Positions 17,569 to 26,525 of a stretch of DNA of 64,000 bases are shown piece after piece. The notes below the pieces were generated by a model. The model was not told the DNA's origin. It searched no databases and worked only from the letters and a program-made list of their open reading frames with translations. Source of the DNA: an uncultured Legionella sp. Lineage in GTDB: Bacteria > Pseudomonadota > Gammaproteobacteria > Legionellales > Legionellaceae. Each line of letters begins with the position of its first letter. Positions within the stretch are counted from its first letter, which is position 1. Position numbers and translations under genes: made by a program. The DNA lies in assembly GCA_902168255.1 (NCBI GenBank), contig CABHON010000013.1, forward strand, positions 186,001 to 250,000, written 5' to 3'.

Positions 17569-18279
17569 ATGAACCAATTAAGAAATCTCAATTTTGTTGA
17601 ACGTCTTGAATGGGAAATCGGAAATGGCGTTCCTTTTAATGCGGTTATTGAAGTAACGGTACCAAGTAAAATTATTAAATCTTCTTTAAAACATATATTA
17701 TCGTTGATACAAAAGAAACACCCACTTTTATCTGTTAGAATCATCCATTCCACTGATGGCTATGAATTTCAAACTATTAACCAAACTATCCCGTTAATTT
17801 ATAAAACCTTTACGCAACCCCGCATCGAGGAGTGGCAAAAAAAGAAACTTTTTAAAATATCTTTATCAAGTACATTGTGGGAAATTGCCAATCAAATTTC
17901 AAAAAATCTAGAGGAAAAAATTGAATCGGGTGCTCATTTTGATACTTTAGCTAATTTATATGAATGGTTACGTCAAAATCCTTCCTCTGAATCTGTTAAA
18001 GCCATGGCAAGAGTTAATGGACCGGTATTTTCGGTATCGAATTTAGGGCAAGTTGAGTTGCCAAATTTATTGCACTCACACTTAGTACCTAAAGAGCTAA
18101 TGGCACTGGTAACCGTGCATAATTTATATCCTCATGAAAATACTTTAATGGCAGTGGCTATGACCTATCATCAATCGCTTCATATTACTCTCCTTGGCAC
18201 TCAGCCAAGCGTAAATAAGGCTTTTTTATCTGATTTTTCATCAAAATTTAAAACACTTATTTTAAACGCTATAAGATAA
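17569..18279 (+). CDS. Shortened condensation-fold (PapA/AATase-like) protein
   Basis: 236 residues. The start, MNQLRNLNFVERLEWEIGNG followed by a strand and ILSLIQKKHPLLSVRI, matches the N-terminal opening of the acyltransferase/condensation superfamily (wax-ester synthase, alcohol acetyltransferase, PapA5). The end, GPVFSVSNLGQVELPNL, matches its C-terminal floor segment. The central HHxxxDG active site and roughly 150-200 residues around it are missing, joined in frame near IEEWQKKKLFK. So it is either a deleted, inactive enzyme or a small derivative with a binding role. No close operon partner. Confidence 0.5.
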   Translation: MNQLRNLNFVERLEWEIGNGVPFNAVIEVTVPSKIIKSSLKHILSLIQKKHPLLSVRIIHSTDGYEFQTINQTIPLIYKTFTQPRIEEWQKKKLFKISLSSTLWEIANQISKNLEEKIESGAHFDTLANLYEWLRQNPSSESVKAMARVNGPVFSVSNLGQVELPNLLHSHLVPKELMALVTVHNLYPHENTLMAVAMTYHQSLHITLLGTQPSVNKAFLSDFSSKFKTLILNAIR

Positions 18280-18314
18280 AACTTCATTTGAGCGTTGCTA
18301 CGTACGTCCTAGAC

Positions 18315-19139
18315 CTATTTAGGCAATTGCTGGCACTGTGGGCAAAATGAGCTACTCCGTTGCCCCAATCGAATAGATTGAATTATTGTTTGACAAATCA
18401 CGCATGTTTTTTGTTGTCGACCATACATATTGAGTTTCTGAGAAAAATAACCAGGTTTTCCTTCACTATTAACGAAATCCCTTAATGTAGTACCGCCCTG
18501 CTGAATTGCCCGCTTTAACACTTTTTTAATAGCGTTAACCAATGCCTCACATTGTTGCAATGTTAATAATTTTGCGGGAACGGCAGGATGAATCTTAGCC
18601 AAAAAAAGTGCCTCGGTTGCATAAATATTTCCTACCCCCACAATCACCCGGGGATTCATGATAAGCAACTTAATTGCTGTATTTCGTTTTTGTGCCACCT
18701 CAAACAGTAAATTCGCAGAAAATTCCTTCTCTAAAGGTTCAACGCCTAAAAATTTAAGTAAAATATGGTGCTCTGGATTATCCAACGTCCACAGTATCGC
18801 GCCGAAACGTCGCGGATCGGTATAACGTAATATTAGAGTTGAAGAGAAAATAATATCCACATGATCATGTTTTTGAGCAGGTAAAAAGGTCGTTAAAATT
18901 TTCAAACTGCCTGACATGCCCAAGTGAATAATTAACGTACCTGATTTAAATTGCAGTAACAAATATTTTCCTCTTCGCGATAAAGCATGAAGCGGTTGCC
19001 CCACCAATATAGTTTTCAACGAAGAAGGAATCTGCCAACGCAATTTATTACATCGGATAATAACGTCTTGCACTGTCTTTTCTTCAAGATGAGATTTTAA
19101 ACCGCGTAAGGTTGTTTCAACTTCAGGTAATTCGGGCAT
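18315..19139 (-). CDS. mutM: Formamidopyrimidine-DNA glycosylase
   Basis: 274 residues, full length. It starts MPELPEVETTLRGL, with the catalytic Pro2 and Glu3. The beta-hairpin lysine is in SRRGKYLLLQF. Helix-two-turn-helix IMNPRVIVGVGNIYATEALF precedes TTLRDFVNSEGKPGYF and the C-terminal zinc finger CVICQTI...FCPQCQ. It removes 8-oxoguanine and fapy purines and nicks the strand. A monocistronic unit, convergent with the preceding gene. Confidence 0.97.
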   Translation of the reverse strand: MPELPEVETTLRGLKSHLEEKTVQDVIIRCNKLRWQIPSSLKTILVGQPLHALSRRGKYLLLQFKSGTLIIHLGMSGSLKILTTFLPAQKHDHVDIIFSSTLILRYTDPRRFGAILWTLDNPEHHILLKFLGVEPLEKEFSANLLFEVAQKRNTAIKLLIMNPRVIVGVGNIYATEALFLAKIHPAVPAKLLTLQQCEALVNAIKKVLKRAIQQGGTTLRDFVNSEGKPGYFSQKLNMYGRQQKTCVICQTIIQSIRLGQRSSSFCPQCQQLPK

Positions 19140-19222
19140 AATACATAAATATTAAAATTTAATGTTCACTATAAGATTATAGCAAATGAGCAGAATTCTA
19201 ATCGGACTAACATTAATAGGGA

Positions 19223-19606
19223 TCATTTTTCTCCTATGTAAAACCAATGTTCATTAATCTTTTTAAACTCACTGAATTCATGCATCACGTGTACTTGTTT
19301 TTTATAACGGTAATATGCTTTAAATTCGACAAAACCAGTATCAGAGATGGCAGGTTCTACGTACGCATGGATCACCTTTAATTTTACCCATGATACACTT
19401 TCTGCCCATTGTTTGGCTGAATCTTTGTCAAAATCTTTTAGCGGATCCCCTTGCATCGTTGCAATAATGTAATCGATATTGGCTTGGCTATAAGCAGTAT
19501 ATCGTGAGCGCATTAATTGTTCCGGTGTTTCTGGAACTTTAGTTTTAGCAATAAAGGGTTCACAACAGTGTGCGTATTCTTTTTCACTTTTACAAGGACA
19601 TAACAT
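19223..19606 (-). CDS. ychJ: YchJ-family (UPF0225) SEC-C zinc protein
   Basis: 127 residues. An N-terminal SEC-C-like cysteine motif (MLCPCKSEKEYAHCC) leads to the YchJ core PETPEQLMRSRYTAYSQANI and YRYKKQVHVMHEFSEFKK. Function is not established for the family; it folds like NTF2/SnoaL proteins. A truncated relative lies at 3039-3158. Its start is 83 bases from the mutM start region, on the same strand, possibly one transcript. Confidence 0.85.
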   Translation of the reverse strand: MLCPCKSEKEYAHCCEPFIAKTKVPETPEQLMRSRYTAYSQANIDYIIATMQGDPLKDFDKDSAKQWAESVSWVKLKVIHAYVEPAISDTGFVEFKAYYRYKKQVHVMHEFSEFKKINEHWFYIGEK

Positions 19607-19663
19607 TTTTTTCTCTCAAAGACAATCATTAAGCTGTTGATATTTATTAATGCCAATCATTAC

Positions 19664-20062
19664 TTATATCCATTTTTCTAATAATTTGTAAGTTAAAGCC
19701 GCTCCCTCTTCTAAAACTTCAGTAATATGCCCTACTCCCGTTTGATCATTAAAAAATAATACATCTCCAGCAGAAAAAAAACTTGATTCTGGATGCTCCT
19801 GTGAACCTACTGTTATTTTATATTTTCCAGAGATGTAAATAATTAATCGCCCATAAGAATCTGGTTCAGTATGCCAATTTGCTGTAGAAGCATTTTTTTT
19901 AGATTCACGATATTGCAATTGTCCCGGAGGAAGAAACTGTGAAATAGTTCCTAAGTTATAAGCATCTTGTTTGACCATGGACTGTAAAGGTAATGCATAA
20001 CTTCCAAACTCAGAATGCTTCTTAAGGTTTGTCGTAATGGTGGTTATTAGTAAGGTATTCAT
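19664..20062 (-). CDS. Small cupin-fold protein
   Basis: 132 residues from the ATG at 20062 (AGAAGA upstream); a TTG at 20080 would add six residues. The centre reads WHTEPDSYGRLIIYISGKYK and FFSAGDVLFFNDQTGVGHI, a conserved-barrel pattern with one likely metal-site histidine in each half. No signal peptide. Substrate or ligand unknown. It stands alone, divergent from maf. Confidence 0.65.
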   Translation of the reverse strand: MNTLLITTITTNLKKHSEFGSYALPLQSMVKQDAYNLGTISQFLPPGQLQYRESKKNASTANWHTEPDSYGRLIIYISGKYKITVGSQEHPESSFFSAGDVLFFNDQTGVGHITEVLEEGAALTYKLLEKWI

Positions 20063-20223
20063 AAAGTTATCTTCTATCAAATGTAGATTAATGGATTATC
20101 ATATACATTTAGTAAAAAAATCCATAAGAAATTGTTTAATCATGAATTTTTATCATCAAAATATACTAAATTCTTTAATAATAAATTACTATAATGCTTA
20201 TTTTGAATTATAGGCAAAGAACA

Positions 20224-20823
20224 GTGACAATTTATTTAGCTTCAAAAAGCCCTAGACGAAAAGAATTACTTGCACAAATGGAGATTCCTTTTGAGTTATT
20301 ATCGGTGGATACACCAGAAATAGTGAGACCTAACGAATCTCCTGATGATTATTCCAAACGGGTTACTCAAGAAAAAATGCATGCTGCATGGGATAAAATC
20401 ACAAGCGATAAGCTGAATATTTTACCCGTTTTATGTGCCGATACTGAGGTTATATTAGACGATAAGATTTTAGGAAAACCGCAAGATGAACAGGATGCTT
20501 TTAATATGTTACAACAATATTCTGGTCGTTCGCATCGAGTTATCACCAGCGTTGGTATAATTTTTCATGACTATGAAGTTATTCGTTTGAACACAACATG
20601 GGTAACTTTTGCAAAAATGTCCGAGGAGCATATTCGACATTATTTAGCTTCTGGTAATTACAAAGATAAAGCAGGTGCCTATGGGATTCAAAGCTACATT
20701 GGACAATTTATTTCTCGTATTGATGGATGCTTTTACTCGGTGATGGGCTTGCCTTTGTATTTGGTTAGGGAAATAATGGATGATTTAAATCTATTTTTAT
20801 CAGAGAGAAATTTACAAAAATGA
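20224..20823 (+). CDS. maf: Maf-family nucleoside triphosphate pyrophosphatase (YhdE type)
   Basis: 199 residues from the GTG at 20224, which puts the family motif IYLASKSPRRKELLAQM at the N-terminus as in homologues; an ATG at 20194 would add ten residues. Further signatures are CADTEVILDDKILGKP and YKDKAGAYGIQ. The SPRR signature is that of YhdE-type enzymes (dTTP/UTP) rather than YceF (m7GTP). The role is house-cleaning of nucleotides, with links to septum arrest. The stop overlaps the arsC-like start (ATGA). Confidence 0.88.
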   Translation: MTIYLASKSPRRKELLAQMEIPFELLSVDTPEIVRPNESPDDYSKRVTQEKMHAAWDKITSDKLNILPVLCADTEVILDDKILGKPQDEQDAFNMLQQYSGRSHRVITSVGIIFHDYEVIRLNTTWVTFAKMSEEHIRHYLASGNYKDKAGAYGIQSYIGQFISRIDGCFYSVMGLPLYLVREIMDDLNLFLSERNLQK

Positions 20824-21161
20824 ACCATTTTACCATTTACCACAATCCTAGATGTTCTAAATCAAGACAGGCTCTTGAGATTCTGCAAAGCCACAATATT
20901 AATCCTATCATCATTGAATATCTGAAAAATCCTTTGTCCTTAGAAGAAATCATGACGTTGCGCTCGTATTTTGATTTGAAGGAGTTTATACGTTCTGAAG
21001 AGCCTATTTTTAAAGAATTACAATTAACATTAGATAATGAAAAAGAAGTATTATCTGCGTTAGTAACCCACCCTATTCTGATGCAACGCCCTATTATTAC
21101 CTATGGCGATAAAGCATTAATTGCCAGACCGCCTGAAAAGGTATTAGCTCTATTATCTTAA
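20820..21161 (+). CDS. ArsC/YffB-family reductase
   Basis: 113 residues with a thioredoxin-like fold. IYHNPRCSKSRQALEIL carries the single active-site cysteine of ArsC, and IIEYLKNPLSLEE and PILMQRPIITYGDKALIARP complete the arsenate reductase signature including the RP motif. Glutaredoxin-coupled arsenate reduction is the family role, but housekeeping members next to maf-like genes are often of unknown substrate. No arsB or arsR is near. A truncated paralogue lies at 14526. Confidence 0.85.
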   Translation: MNHFTIYHNPRCSKSRQALEILQSHNINPIIIEYLKNPLSLEEIMTLRSYFDLKEFIRSEEPIFKELQLTLDNEKEVLSALVTHPILMQRPIITYGDKALIARPPEKVLALLS

Positions 21162-21166
21162 AAATT

Positions 21167-21574
21167 TTATTCGTAACGAGAGCCTAAATCATGGTCTTCT
21201 TGAGCACCTTCTAAAAGATGGGTAAGCTCGTCACATCGAATAATTTTTCCATTTTTTATCGTAAAAAACGCGATGACTTTAGCTTTTAATGCGTCCCCAT
21301 TTTTTTTGGTTGCATAAACTTCATGATGACTGCAGACAATATCGCCTTCCCCTACCATTTTCAACAAATTAATATTTATAGTCTCCACAACTGATTTCTG
21401 CACTTTCATATGAGATACAAATTGTTCAAAATTTAATATTTTATCGTCCACGGATTGAATATAATCAGGTGAAAAGTAGTGGGCTATGGTTGTCTCTGTG
21501 GCTTGGCAATCTTCAATAACATCACGAAATGCTGCTTGAATCAATGCTTTATTTTTTTCGATGTCTGCCATCAT
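21167..21574 (-). CDS. SnoaL/NTF2-like protein
   Basis: 135 residues. YFSPDYIQSVDDKILNFEQF and KVIAFFTIKNGKIIRCDELT fit the cone-shaped SnoaL-like (nuclear transport factor 2) fold. No catalytic residue can be fixed. It is convergent with the arsC-like gene, five bases apart. Confidence 0.7.
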   Translation of the reverse strand: MMADIEKNKALIQAAFRDVIEDCQATETTIAHYFSPDYIQSVDDKILNFEQFVSHMKVQKSVVETININLLKMVGEGDIVCSHHEVYATKKNGDALKAKVIAFFTIKNGKIIRCDELTHLLEGAQEDHDLGSRYE

Positions 21575-21653
21575 CTTTTCCTATAGTTTAAAAATAAAAT
21601 TATTTTAAAACAATTTTATTTTTATTGCATCACTTATATTATAAAAGCCTGGT

Positions 21654-22313
21654 TTACTTACGGACATAATAATAACTCTCTTTGCTTTCTTCTTCGCTAA
21701 CATATTCCTCTAATTCTTCAGGAATTGTTTTAAGCGATGGTCTTCCTATACGAAAAAATTTATTATATTCTGCTCCAAAAAGAATAACTTTTCCCTTTGC
21801 CTGTTGAATGATTTTTCGAATATCGTCAATATAATTAGCCAGCTCATAGATAGTTTCAGCTTGACTAATTTCGAGTTGTATTGTTTTGTAATTTTTTTCG
21901 GTAATATTTTTTGAGCGAAGAGTAATGAATTCCTCAATAGCATAGTGAGCGATATGCTTGAATAATGTAGTATCAAAAATGTTTTTTATATTTTCTAATG
22001 GATGTTTATTAAAAAAATTATTGCTTAAGGACATTTGATTTTCGTTAAGCTCATTAGGGAATGCAAATATTAATATCTTACCATCGATTTTACAGAATTC
22101 ACTTTTTAAAACTCCTAAAAGACGAGCCAGTGCTTTCACATAGATAGAATCTGTACAGGAAAAATGAATTTCAATAGTATTGTTTTCTTCATTCAGATAA
22201 ACAGGAATCTCATTTACAATGCCTGCTTCTTTTAAATAAGATTCTACATGGTTAATTTTAGTGCATAAAGCTTCCACATATAACGATAAGTATTTATTTT
22301 CTTCTTCCGGCAT
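21654..22313 (-). CDS. Unrecognised 219-residue protein
   Basis: No family recognised. It is mainly helical and polar, with no signal peptide or membrane span. The C-terminus is acidic (PEELEEYVSEEESKESYYYV), giving a negatively charged tail with two EEE/EE clusters within 20 residues of the end. Such tails occur in Dot/Icm substrates, but this alone is weak evidence. It lies upstream of nothing obvious on its strand and carries weak ribosome signals. Confidence 0.55.
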   Translation of the reverse strand: MPEEENKYLSLYVEALCTKINHVESYLKEAGIVNEIPVYLNEENNTIEIHFSCTDSIYVKALARLLGVLKSEFCKIDGKILIFAFPNELNENQMSLSNNFFNKHPLENIKNIFDTTLFKHIAHYAIEEFITLRSKNITEKNYKTIQLEISQAETIYELANYIDDIRKIIQQAKGKVILFGAEYNKFFRIGRPSLKTIPEELEEYVSEEESKESYYYVRK

Positions 22314-22409
22314 TTTTATTCAATCAATAGTAATAGGGGGTATATTCTATCTTTATTTTCTTAAGGCTATATTATATTTTTGAATTATACGCAGAGGTTG
22401 GTAGCGTTA

Positions 22410-22856
22410 TTAAAACAAACGCTTGATTGAATCTTTCAAGTTCAATTTTTTTCCCAAAATTTTCACTTGAATTTTTGACCATATTACATAAGCAATAATG
22501 CCCACAGGAATCATACTTACAACCACCGGAAGAATATCTTTTGCAAGAGAAGATATTCCTCCCGAATCAGCAACAATTTCTTCCCTTCGTTCTTTTCGGT
22601 TCAACCAGAGAGAAACTAGCTTGATAATTACTGCTAATAAAAACAAGCTGGTGCTAATTATAAGTAATGTTGCCAAATAAGGGGTATAATCTATCGCCTC
22701 ATAAATATAAATATAATCAGCAATAATTAAGATAATTAACCCTACAACGGCAAGACCTCCAATAAAATAATGGCAATATCGCTTCTCTCGCTGCTTAGGC
22801 CTGGTAAGATTATTTACATAAAATTTTACCACCTCAAGCAATAGAAATTTAAGCAT
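22410..22856 (-). CDS. Small integral membrane protein beside an ElaB-type gene
   Basis: 148 residues with three hydrophobic segments: FIGGLAVVGLIILIIADYIY, PYLATLLIISTSLFLLAVII and ILPVVVSMIPVGIIAYVIW. A charged loop, LNRKERREEIVADSGG, sits between the second and third. It lies 15 bases downstream of the ElaB/YqjD-like gene on the same strand, the position of YqjE-type holin-like proteins in enterobacteria. Assignment to YqjE is by context; sequence similarity is not obvious. Confidence 0.6.
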   Translation of the reverse strand: MLKFLLLEVVKFYVNNLTRPKQREKRYCHYFIGGLAVVGLIILIIADYIYIYEAIDYTPYLATLLIISTSLFLLAVIIKLVSLWLNRKERREEIVADSGGISSLAKDILPVVVSMIPVGIIAYVIWSKIQVKILGKKLNLKDSIKRLF

Positions 22857-22871
22857 ATACAGTCCTTAATT

Positions 22872-23177
22872 TTATTTGACTATAAGAGAAATAAGCACGC
22901 CTAAACCAAAGGCGCAAGCCAAATTTCGTATGGGATTCTTACGTGTTGATAGCGCAATACCATCCAACATTTCTTCTCCTTTTTGTTCCCCTTTATGTTT
23001 TAAATCAGAAATAGCATCAGTTAAATGATCAAACTGTTCAGACATTACATCACCACTTTTATTTTTTAGACTATTAAGTCGTTTTAACAAAGATTCAATA
23101 TCATGCTTAATCGCTTGAATATCTTCTTTAGCGCTCGCTGTACTGTCAGTTGCTGTTGTATGTTGAGCCATTTTCAT
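22872..23177 (-). CDS. ElaB/YqjD (DUF883) family membrane-anchored protein
   Basis: 101 residues; GAGG lies just before the ATG. It has a helical, charged body (KEDIQAIKHDIESLLKRLNS) and a C-terminal anchor NLACAFGLGVLISLIV. This layout is that of the ElaB/YqjD/YgaM family, inner-membrane tail-anchored proteins that bind ribosomes in stationary phase in E. coli. Probably the first gene of a two-gene unit with the membrane protein downstream. Confidence 0.8.
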   Translation of the reverse strand: MKMAQHTTATDSTASAKEDIQAIKHDIESLLKRLNSLKNKSGDVMSEQFDHLTDAISDLKHKGEQKGEEMLDGIALSTRKNPIRNLACAFGLGVLISLIVK

Positions 23178-23307
23178 GTTTCCTCTTTATTATTTAGGTT
23201 TTTATAGTATATCCTCGAACTTTTAATTGTCAAATAAGCTTATATAGATATATTTTTCGTCTTATGGCATGATTAATCATCATACAATTTAGAGATAAAT
23301 AATTCGA

Positions 23308-24390
23308 ATGGCAAAAAATAAAATAACTTCAGCTAAACTTCAGGATATTTTAGTTGTGGCGCCTAGTTTACATTCACGTTATTCAGGCGTAACTGCTACA
23401 ATTCTTTCGCTATTTCCTTATCAAGCAAAAAAGCTACCTATTGCCGTTTTAGGCCCTGCTATTCCTCCAAATATTACTCGTATCGCTTTTTCCCAATTAT
23501 TAAAATATGGCTGGGTGCCCCCCGCTAATCATTCCTATCGTATCTGGCATGCACGTCGCAATAATGACATGGTTGTGGGTATATTGCTAAAGAAAATTTT
23601 ACGGCAACCGTGGAAATTAGTATTTACTTGGTCAGGTCAACGCCGCCAAGCTCGTTTAACACGTTGGTTTCTTCGACGTATGGATGCTGTGATTGCTACT
23701 TCTGAAACAGCAGCTGCTTATCTTCAAGTGGACTCCAAAGTTATTCATCATGGGGTAGATATTCAACGCTATTATCCTGCCGAAGATCGAGCTCTAGCTT
23801 GGCGTGAAACAGGACTGCCTGGGCGTTTCGGTATTGGTGTTTTTGGTCGGGTTCGTCCTGAAAAAGGAACTGACGTGTTTGTTAAAGCCATGATTAAGTT
23901 ATTACCGCATTATCCAGATGCGACAGCCATTATTACCGGATTAATTGCGGAAGAATATCAAGATTTTGGTGATGAATTAAAACATTTAGTTGCCGAAGCA
24001 GGATTAGAAAAGCGCATTTTATTTTTAGGTGAACGTCCTATCAGTGAAATGCCCTTATGGTTTCGTCGGATTTCTTTATATGCTGCGCCTATGCGTTGGG
24101 AAGGGTTTGGACTTACGCCGCTTGAAGCGATGGCATCAGGCACGGCTGTTGTTAGCACCAAGACAGGCGCTGCTGCTAAATTAGTTATAGATGGTAAAAC
24201 CGGCGTGCTTGTAGAACCAGACGATTTAGATGCGTTGGTTAATGCCATTGAACCCTTTCTTATTAATCCTGAAAAAGCAGAAACAATGGGAAAAGCTGGA
24301 AGAGCCAAAGCACTTGAACAGCACAACATTGAAGCTGAAGCTTCTGCCATTCAAACGTTGTATGAAGAATTGTGGCATAAAACTGCTTGA
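23308..24390 (+). CDS. Group 4 glycosyltransferase, LPS-core type
   Basis: 360 residues with the GT-B fold. HSRYSGVTATILSLFP opens the acceptor domain. The donor domain has IGVFGRVRPEKGTDVFVKAM, then YAAPMRWEGFGLTPLEAMAS (the E-x7-E motif of GT4 enzymes) and GKTGVLVEPDDLDALVNAI. The N-terminal half resembles LpcC-like mannosyl/galactosyltransferases of LPS core assembly. The sugar donor and acceptor remain inferred. It acts at the cytoplasmic face of the inner membrane. Confidence 0.85.
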   Translation: MAKNKITSAKLQDILVVAPSLHSRYSGVTATILSLFPYQAKKLPIAVLGPAIPPNITRIAFSQLLKYGWVPPANHSYRIWHARRNNDMVVGILLKKILRQPWKLVFTWSGQRRQARLTRWFLRRMDAVIATSETAAAYLQVDSKVIHHGVDIQRYYPAEDRALAWRETGLPGRFGIGVFGRVRPEKGTDVFVKAMIKLLPHYPDATAIITGLIAEEYQDFGDELKHLVAEAGLEKRILFLGERPISEMPLWFRRISLYAAPMRWEGFGLTPLEAMASGTAVVSTKTGAAAKLVIDGKTGVLVEPDDLDALVNAIEPFLINPEKAETMGKAGRAKALEQHNIEAEASAIQTLYEELWHKTA

Positions 24391-24444
24391 CAGGCTGACT
24401 TTTTTTCCAGTAACCTCAAAAAACTTTAACTATTGAGAAATGAT

Positions 24445-25140
24445 ATGAAACATTTATTTTTCCGCGTGTCTATCATGGTTTTGCTTCTTGCTAATGCCTC
24501 ATTAGGTATGGCAGCTGAAACAGAAGGAAGTTTAAATAATTTGCGCGGTAAACGGTATTGTGAAGTAATTTCTGCCAAACTAAATCTCGTTAAATTTGAT
24601 ATTGATGTTTACAGTACTGTTAACTTAGATGATTGCCCCGAAAATTTATGGAAAAAAATGGATGCTAAAGACATTAAAAAACAATTTCATTCTACAATAG
24701 TTAAGCTGAATGGTCCGCGCTATTGGACATTAGATGGTTTAAGAGCATTTAAAAGTTCTATTAATACCCCACTTGTAACGATAGGTGGAATAAAATTTAA
24801 AAAACGGGCAGATATTGAAACCTATATTTGGGAAGGAACGGTTGGAAAATCTTACACGCCAAATGTTGTAAAACGGACCACTATTTGGATTTATAAACCT
24901 TATACACGAATATATGAATTAGTAGACCCTCACGGCAATATATATGTCATGCAATCATACTCTCAAATTGCAGATCCTAACTTGCAAATGTCTGATCTAG
25001 TCAATTTAGGCAGCCGGTTAAAATTACCTGAAGGTTGGAAGTATCAAACGCGCATTTTAACGAAACAACTGAATTTAAAAGCGGAAGGCATTGCTTATGT
25101 TGTGAGTGATGAGCTTTTTAATTCGTATCAACGTGAATAA
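24445..25140 (+). CDS. Exported protein of unknown function
   Basis: 231 residues from the ATG at 24445; the upstream TTG in frame is less likely. A signal peptide, KHLFFRVSIMVLLLANASLG then MAAE, is clear, with a cut after MAA. The mature part (RGKRYCEVISAKLNL; RYWTLDGLRAFKSSI; YTRIYELVDPHGNIYVMQSY) has two cysteines that could pair. I do not recognise the family. It begins 55 bases after the glycosyltransferase, same strand. Confidence 0.75.
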   Translation: MKHLFFRVSIMVLLLANASLGMAAETEGSLNNLRGKRYCEVISAKLNLVKFDIDVYSTVNLDDCPENLWKKMDAKDIKKQFHSTIVKLNGPRYWTLDGLRAFKSSINTPLVTIGGIKFKKRADIETYIWEGTVGKSYTPNVVKRTTIWIYKPYTRIYELVDPHGNIYVMQSYSQIADPNLQMSDLVNLGSRLKLPEGWKYQTRILTKQLNLKAEGIAYVVSDELFNSYQRE

Positions 25141-25148
25141 TTTCTGAT

Positions 25149-25171
25149 AAATGCTTCACGGATGAAGCGTT
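25149..25171. terminator. Hairpin between convergent genes
   Basis: AATGCTTCA and TGAAGCGTT pair around CGGA with one mismatch. It lies just after the stop of the exported protein and before the small membrane protein from the other strand. There is no strong T-run, so it is a weak or bidirectional terminator candidate. Confidence 0.45.
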
Positions 25172-25389
25172 ACTAAAAATAACCTGTGAAAAAAATGGAA
25201 CAGTTGGGGAATAAAAGCAATAAGCAATAAACTCACGGTTGTTTGGATAAAACGTGTAATGGTTATCAACATTAGCAATAAACGAGCAAGCGAAACAACC
25301 CAAATAACAATCAGGATTGTTCGAAAAATTGGGCTTGAAATGATGCTAAATGCCCATTCAAGGGAATAAGCTGTTGTAAGGCTTTTCAT
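25156..25389 (-). CDS. Small hydrophobic protein
   Basis: 77 residues; GAGAAA lies upstream of the ATG. Two hydrophobic segments, IFRTILIVIWVVSLARLLLM and TVSLLLIAFIPQLFHFFHRL, suggest an inner-membrane protein. No family recognised. It is oriented like the two orphan genes upstream. Confidence 0.45.
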   Translation of the reverse strand: MKSLTTAYSLEWAFSIISSPIFRTILIVIWVVSLARLLLMLITITRFIQTTVSLLLIAFIPQLFHFFHRLFLVTLHP

Positions 25390-25410
25390 CTATTTGTTTC
25401 TCGCAAGTTT

Positions 25411-26391
25411 TTAATGATGTTCAGAGGGATTAATATTTTTCTTTCCTTTTTCGTTATAATCCAAAATTTTACTGCTTTTTAATTTGGTATGATATGATGG
25501 CGTACCATGTAAAGGCTTAGGATGAGAGAAAAGCTCACCAACCCTATGAAAGGATGAGGGTGATTTTTTAGCAGAATGTGTTGAGCGGTTTCCAGAAAAA
25601 TTATTAGAAGGTTTGGAATCACTCGATGAATGTCCCGGTGAATGACTAGCATTATCTGAACTTGAATGATCGGAGTATTTAGGCCAAGCCATACCTGACT
25701 GTCCTGAATCGCTCGTCAGATCCGAGTAAATTTCACTTTGAGCATTCATCTCTTCCAACTGTACTTCAATGGAGCTGAGCAATTCCCTGCGTTGGGTTAT
25801 TTGTCCAGTTTCAGAGTTGGTAGAAAAATAATGAGCAATATCAACATTAGCAAAGGCTGTGGCTTGTTCAATAAGCAACTGAAAATAAGCAGGAACTCGT
25901 CGTAAAAGACAATAAGAGAAGTGCTCATGCTTAAAGAGCCAATCTTCTAATAAAGAATTTTTTTGCTCAAGGGTCGAAATAATAGGATACTGATCAGGAT
26001 TTTGAATCATGTCACGAATAAGCTCAAGGCTTCTTTGCTCTAATTTCCGCAATGTTCTTTCCGCTATGATGCCTTGCTGGGTTTCATCTCTCCTTTCAAG
26101 ATAATACTTAATCATTTCAAACTCTCTTGGAGAAACGAGTTCATCTAATCGATCTTGATGCATTTTTTCCCAATGCCTAGTAAGAGATGGTGCTTTTATA
26201 TTTTTTTCTGTTACATTCTCAAGAGAAAATTGAGAAGTAGGAGAAAGTATTTCTGGACTAGGGGCAATTTTCTTTTCTTTGATTAAAGTAATGCAAGAAA
26301 GTAGCTGCGTAATAGAAGGAAGCGCCAGAAAATGTGATATTAAAAAATTTTGACTGTCATTGATAGTCTGTCGGAATATTTCACGCGTCAT
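25411..26391 (-). CDS. Orphan protein with disordered serine-rich tail, candidate effector
   Basis: 326 residues; AGGT precedes the ATG. Residues about 1-215 are helical and polar (QDRLDELVSPREFEMIKYYL, RTLRKLEQRSLELIRDMIQN). Residues about 215-300 are low complexity, rich in S, H and D (HSSSDNASHSPGHSSSDSKP), ending in a basic stretch (KILDYNEKGKKNINPSEHH). No signal peptide or membrane span. No family recognised. With its neighbour it forms a pair of orphan genes of the sort that carry type IV effectors in Legionellales; that is inference. Confidence 0.6.
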   Translation of the reverse strand: MTREIFRQTINDSQNFLISHFLALPSITQLLSCITLIKEKKIAPSPEILSPTSQFSLENVTEKNIKAPSLTRHWEKMHQDRLDELVSPREFEMIKYYLERRDETQQGIIAERTLRKLEQRSLELIRDMIQNPDQYPIISTLEQKNSLLEDWLFKHEHFSYCLLRRVPAYFQLLIEQATAFANVDIAHYFSTNSETGQITQRRELLSSIEVQLEEMNAQSEIYSDLTSDSGQSGMAWPKYSDHSSSDNASHSPGHSSSDSKPSNNFSGNRSTHSAKKSPSSFHRVGELFSHPKPLHGTPSYHTKLKSSKILDYNEKGKKNINPSEHH

Positions 26392-26525
26392 GAGCTATCT
26401 ACCTTTTTCAGTTAACTTTTTTGTTATGCCTTGCCCTATTAAAAAAAGCTTAAAGCAATACTGATATAATCAGATAGTAACAACTTGGGTGTCAAAAATC
26501 AAACAGATGAGCAAGATAGATTAGC

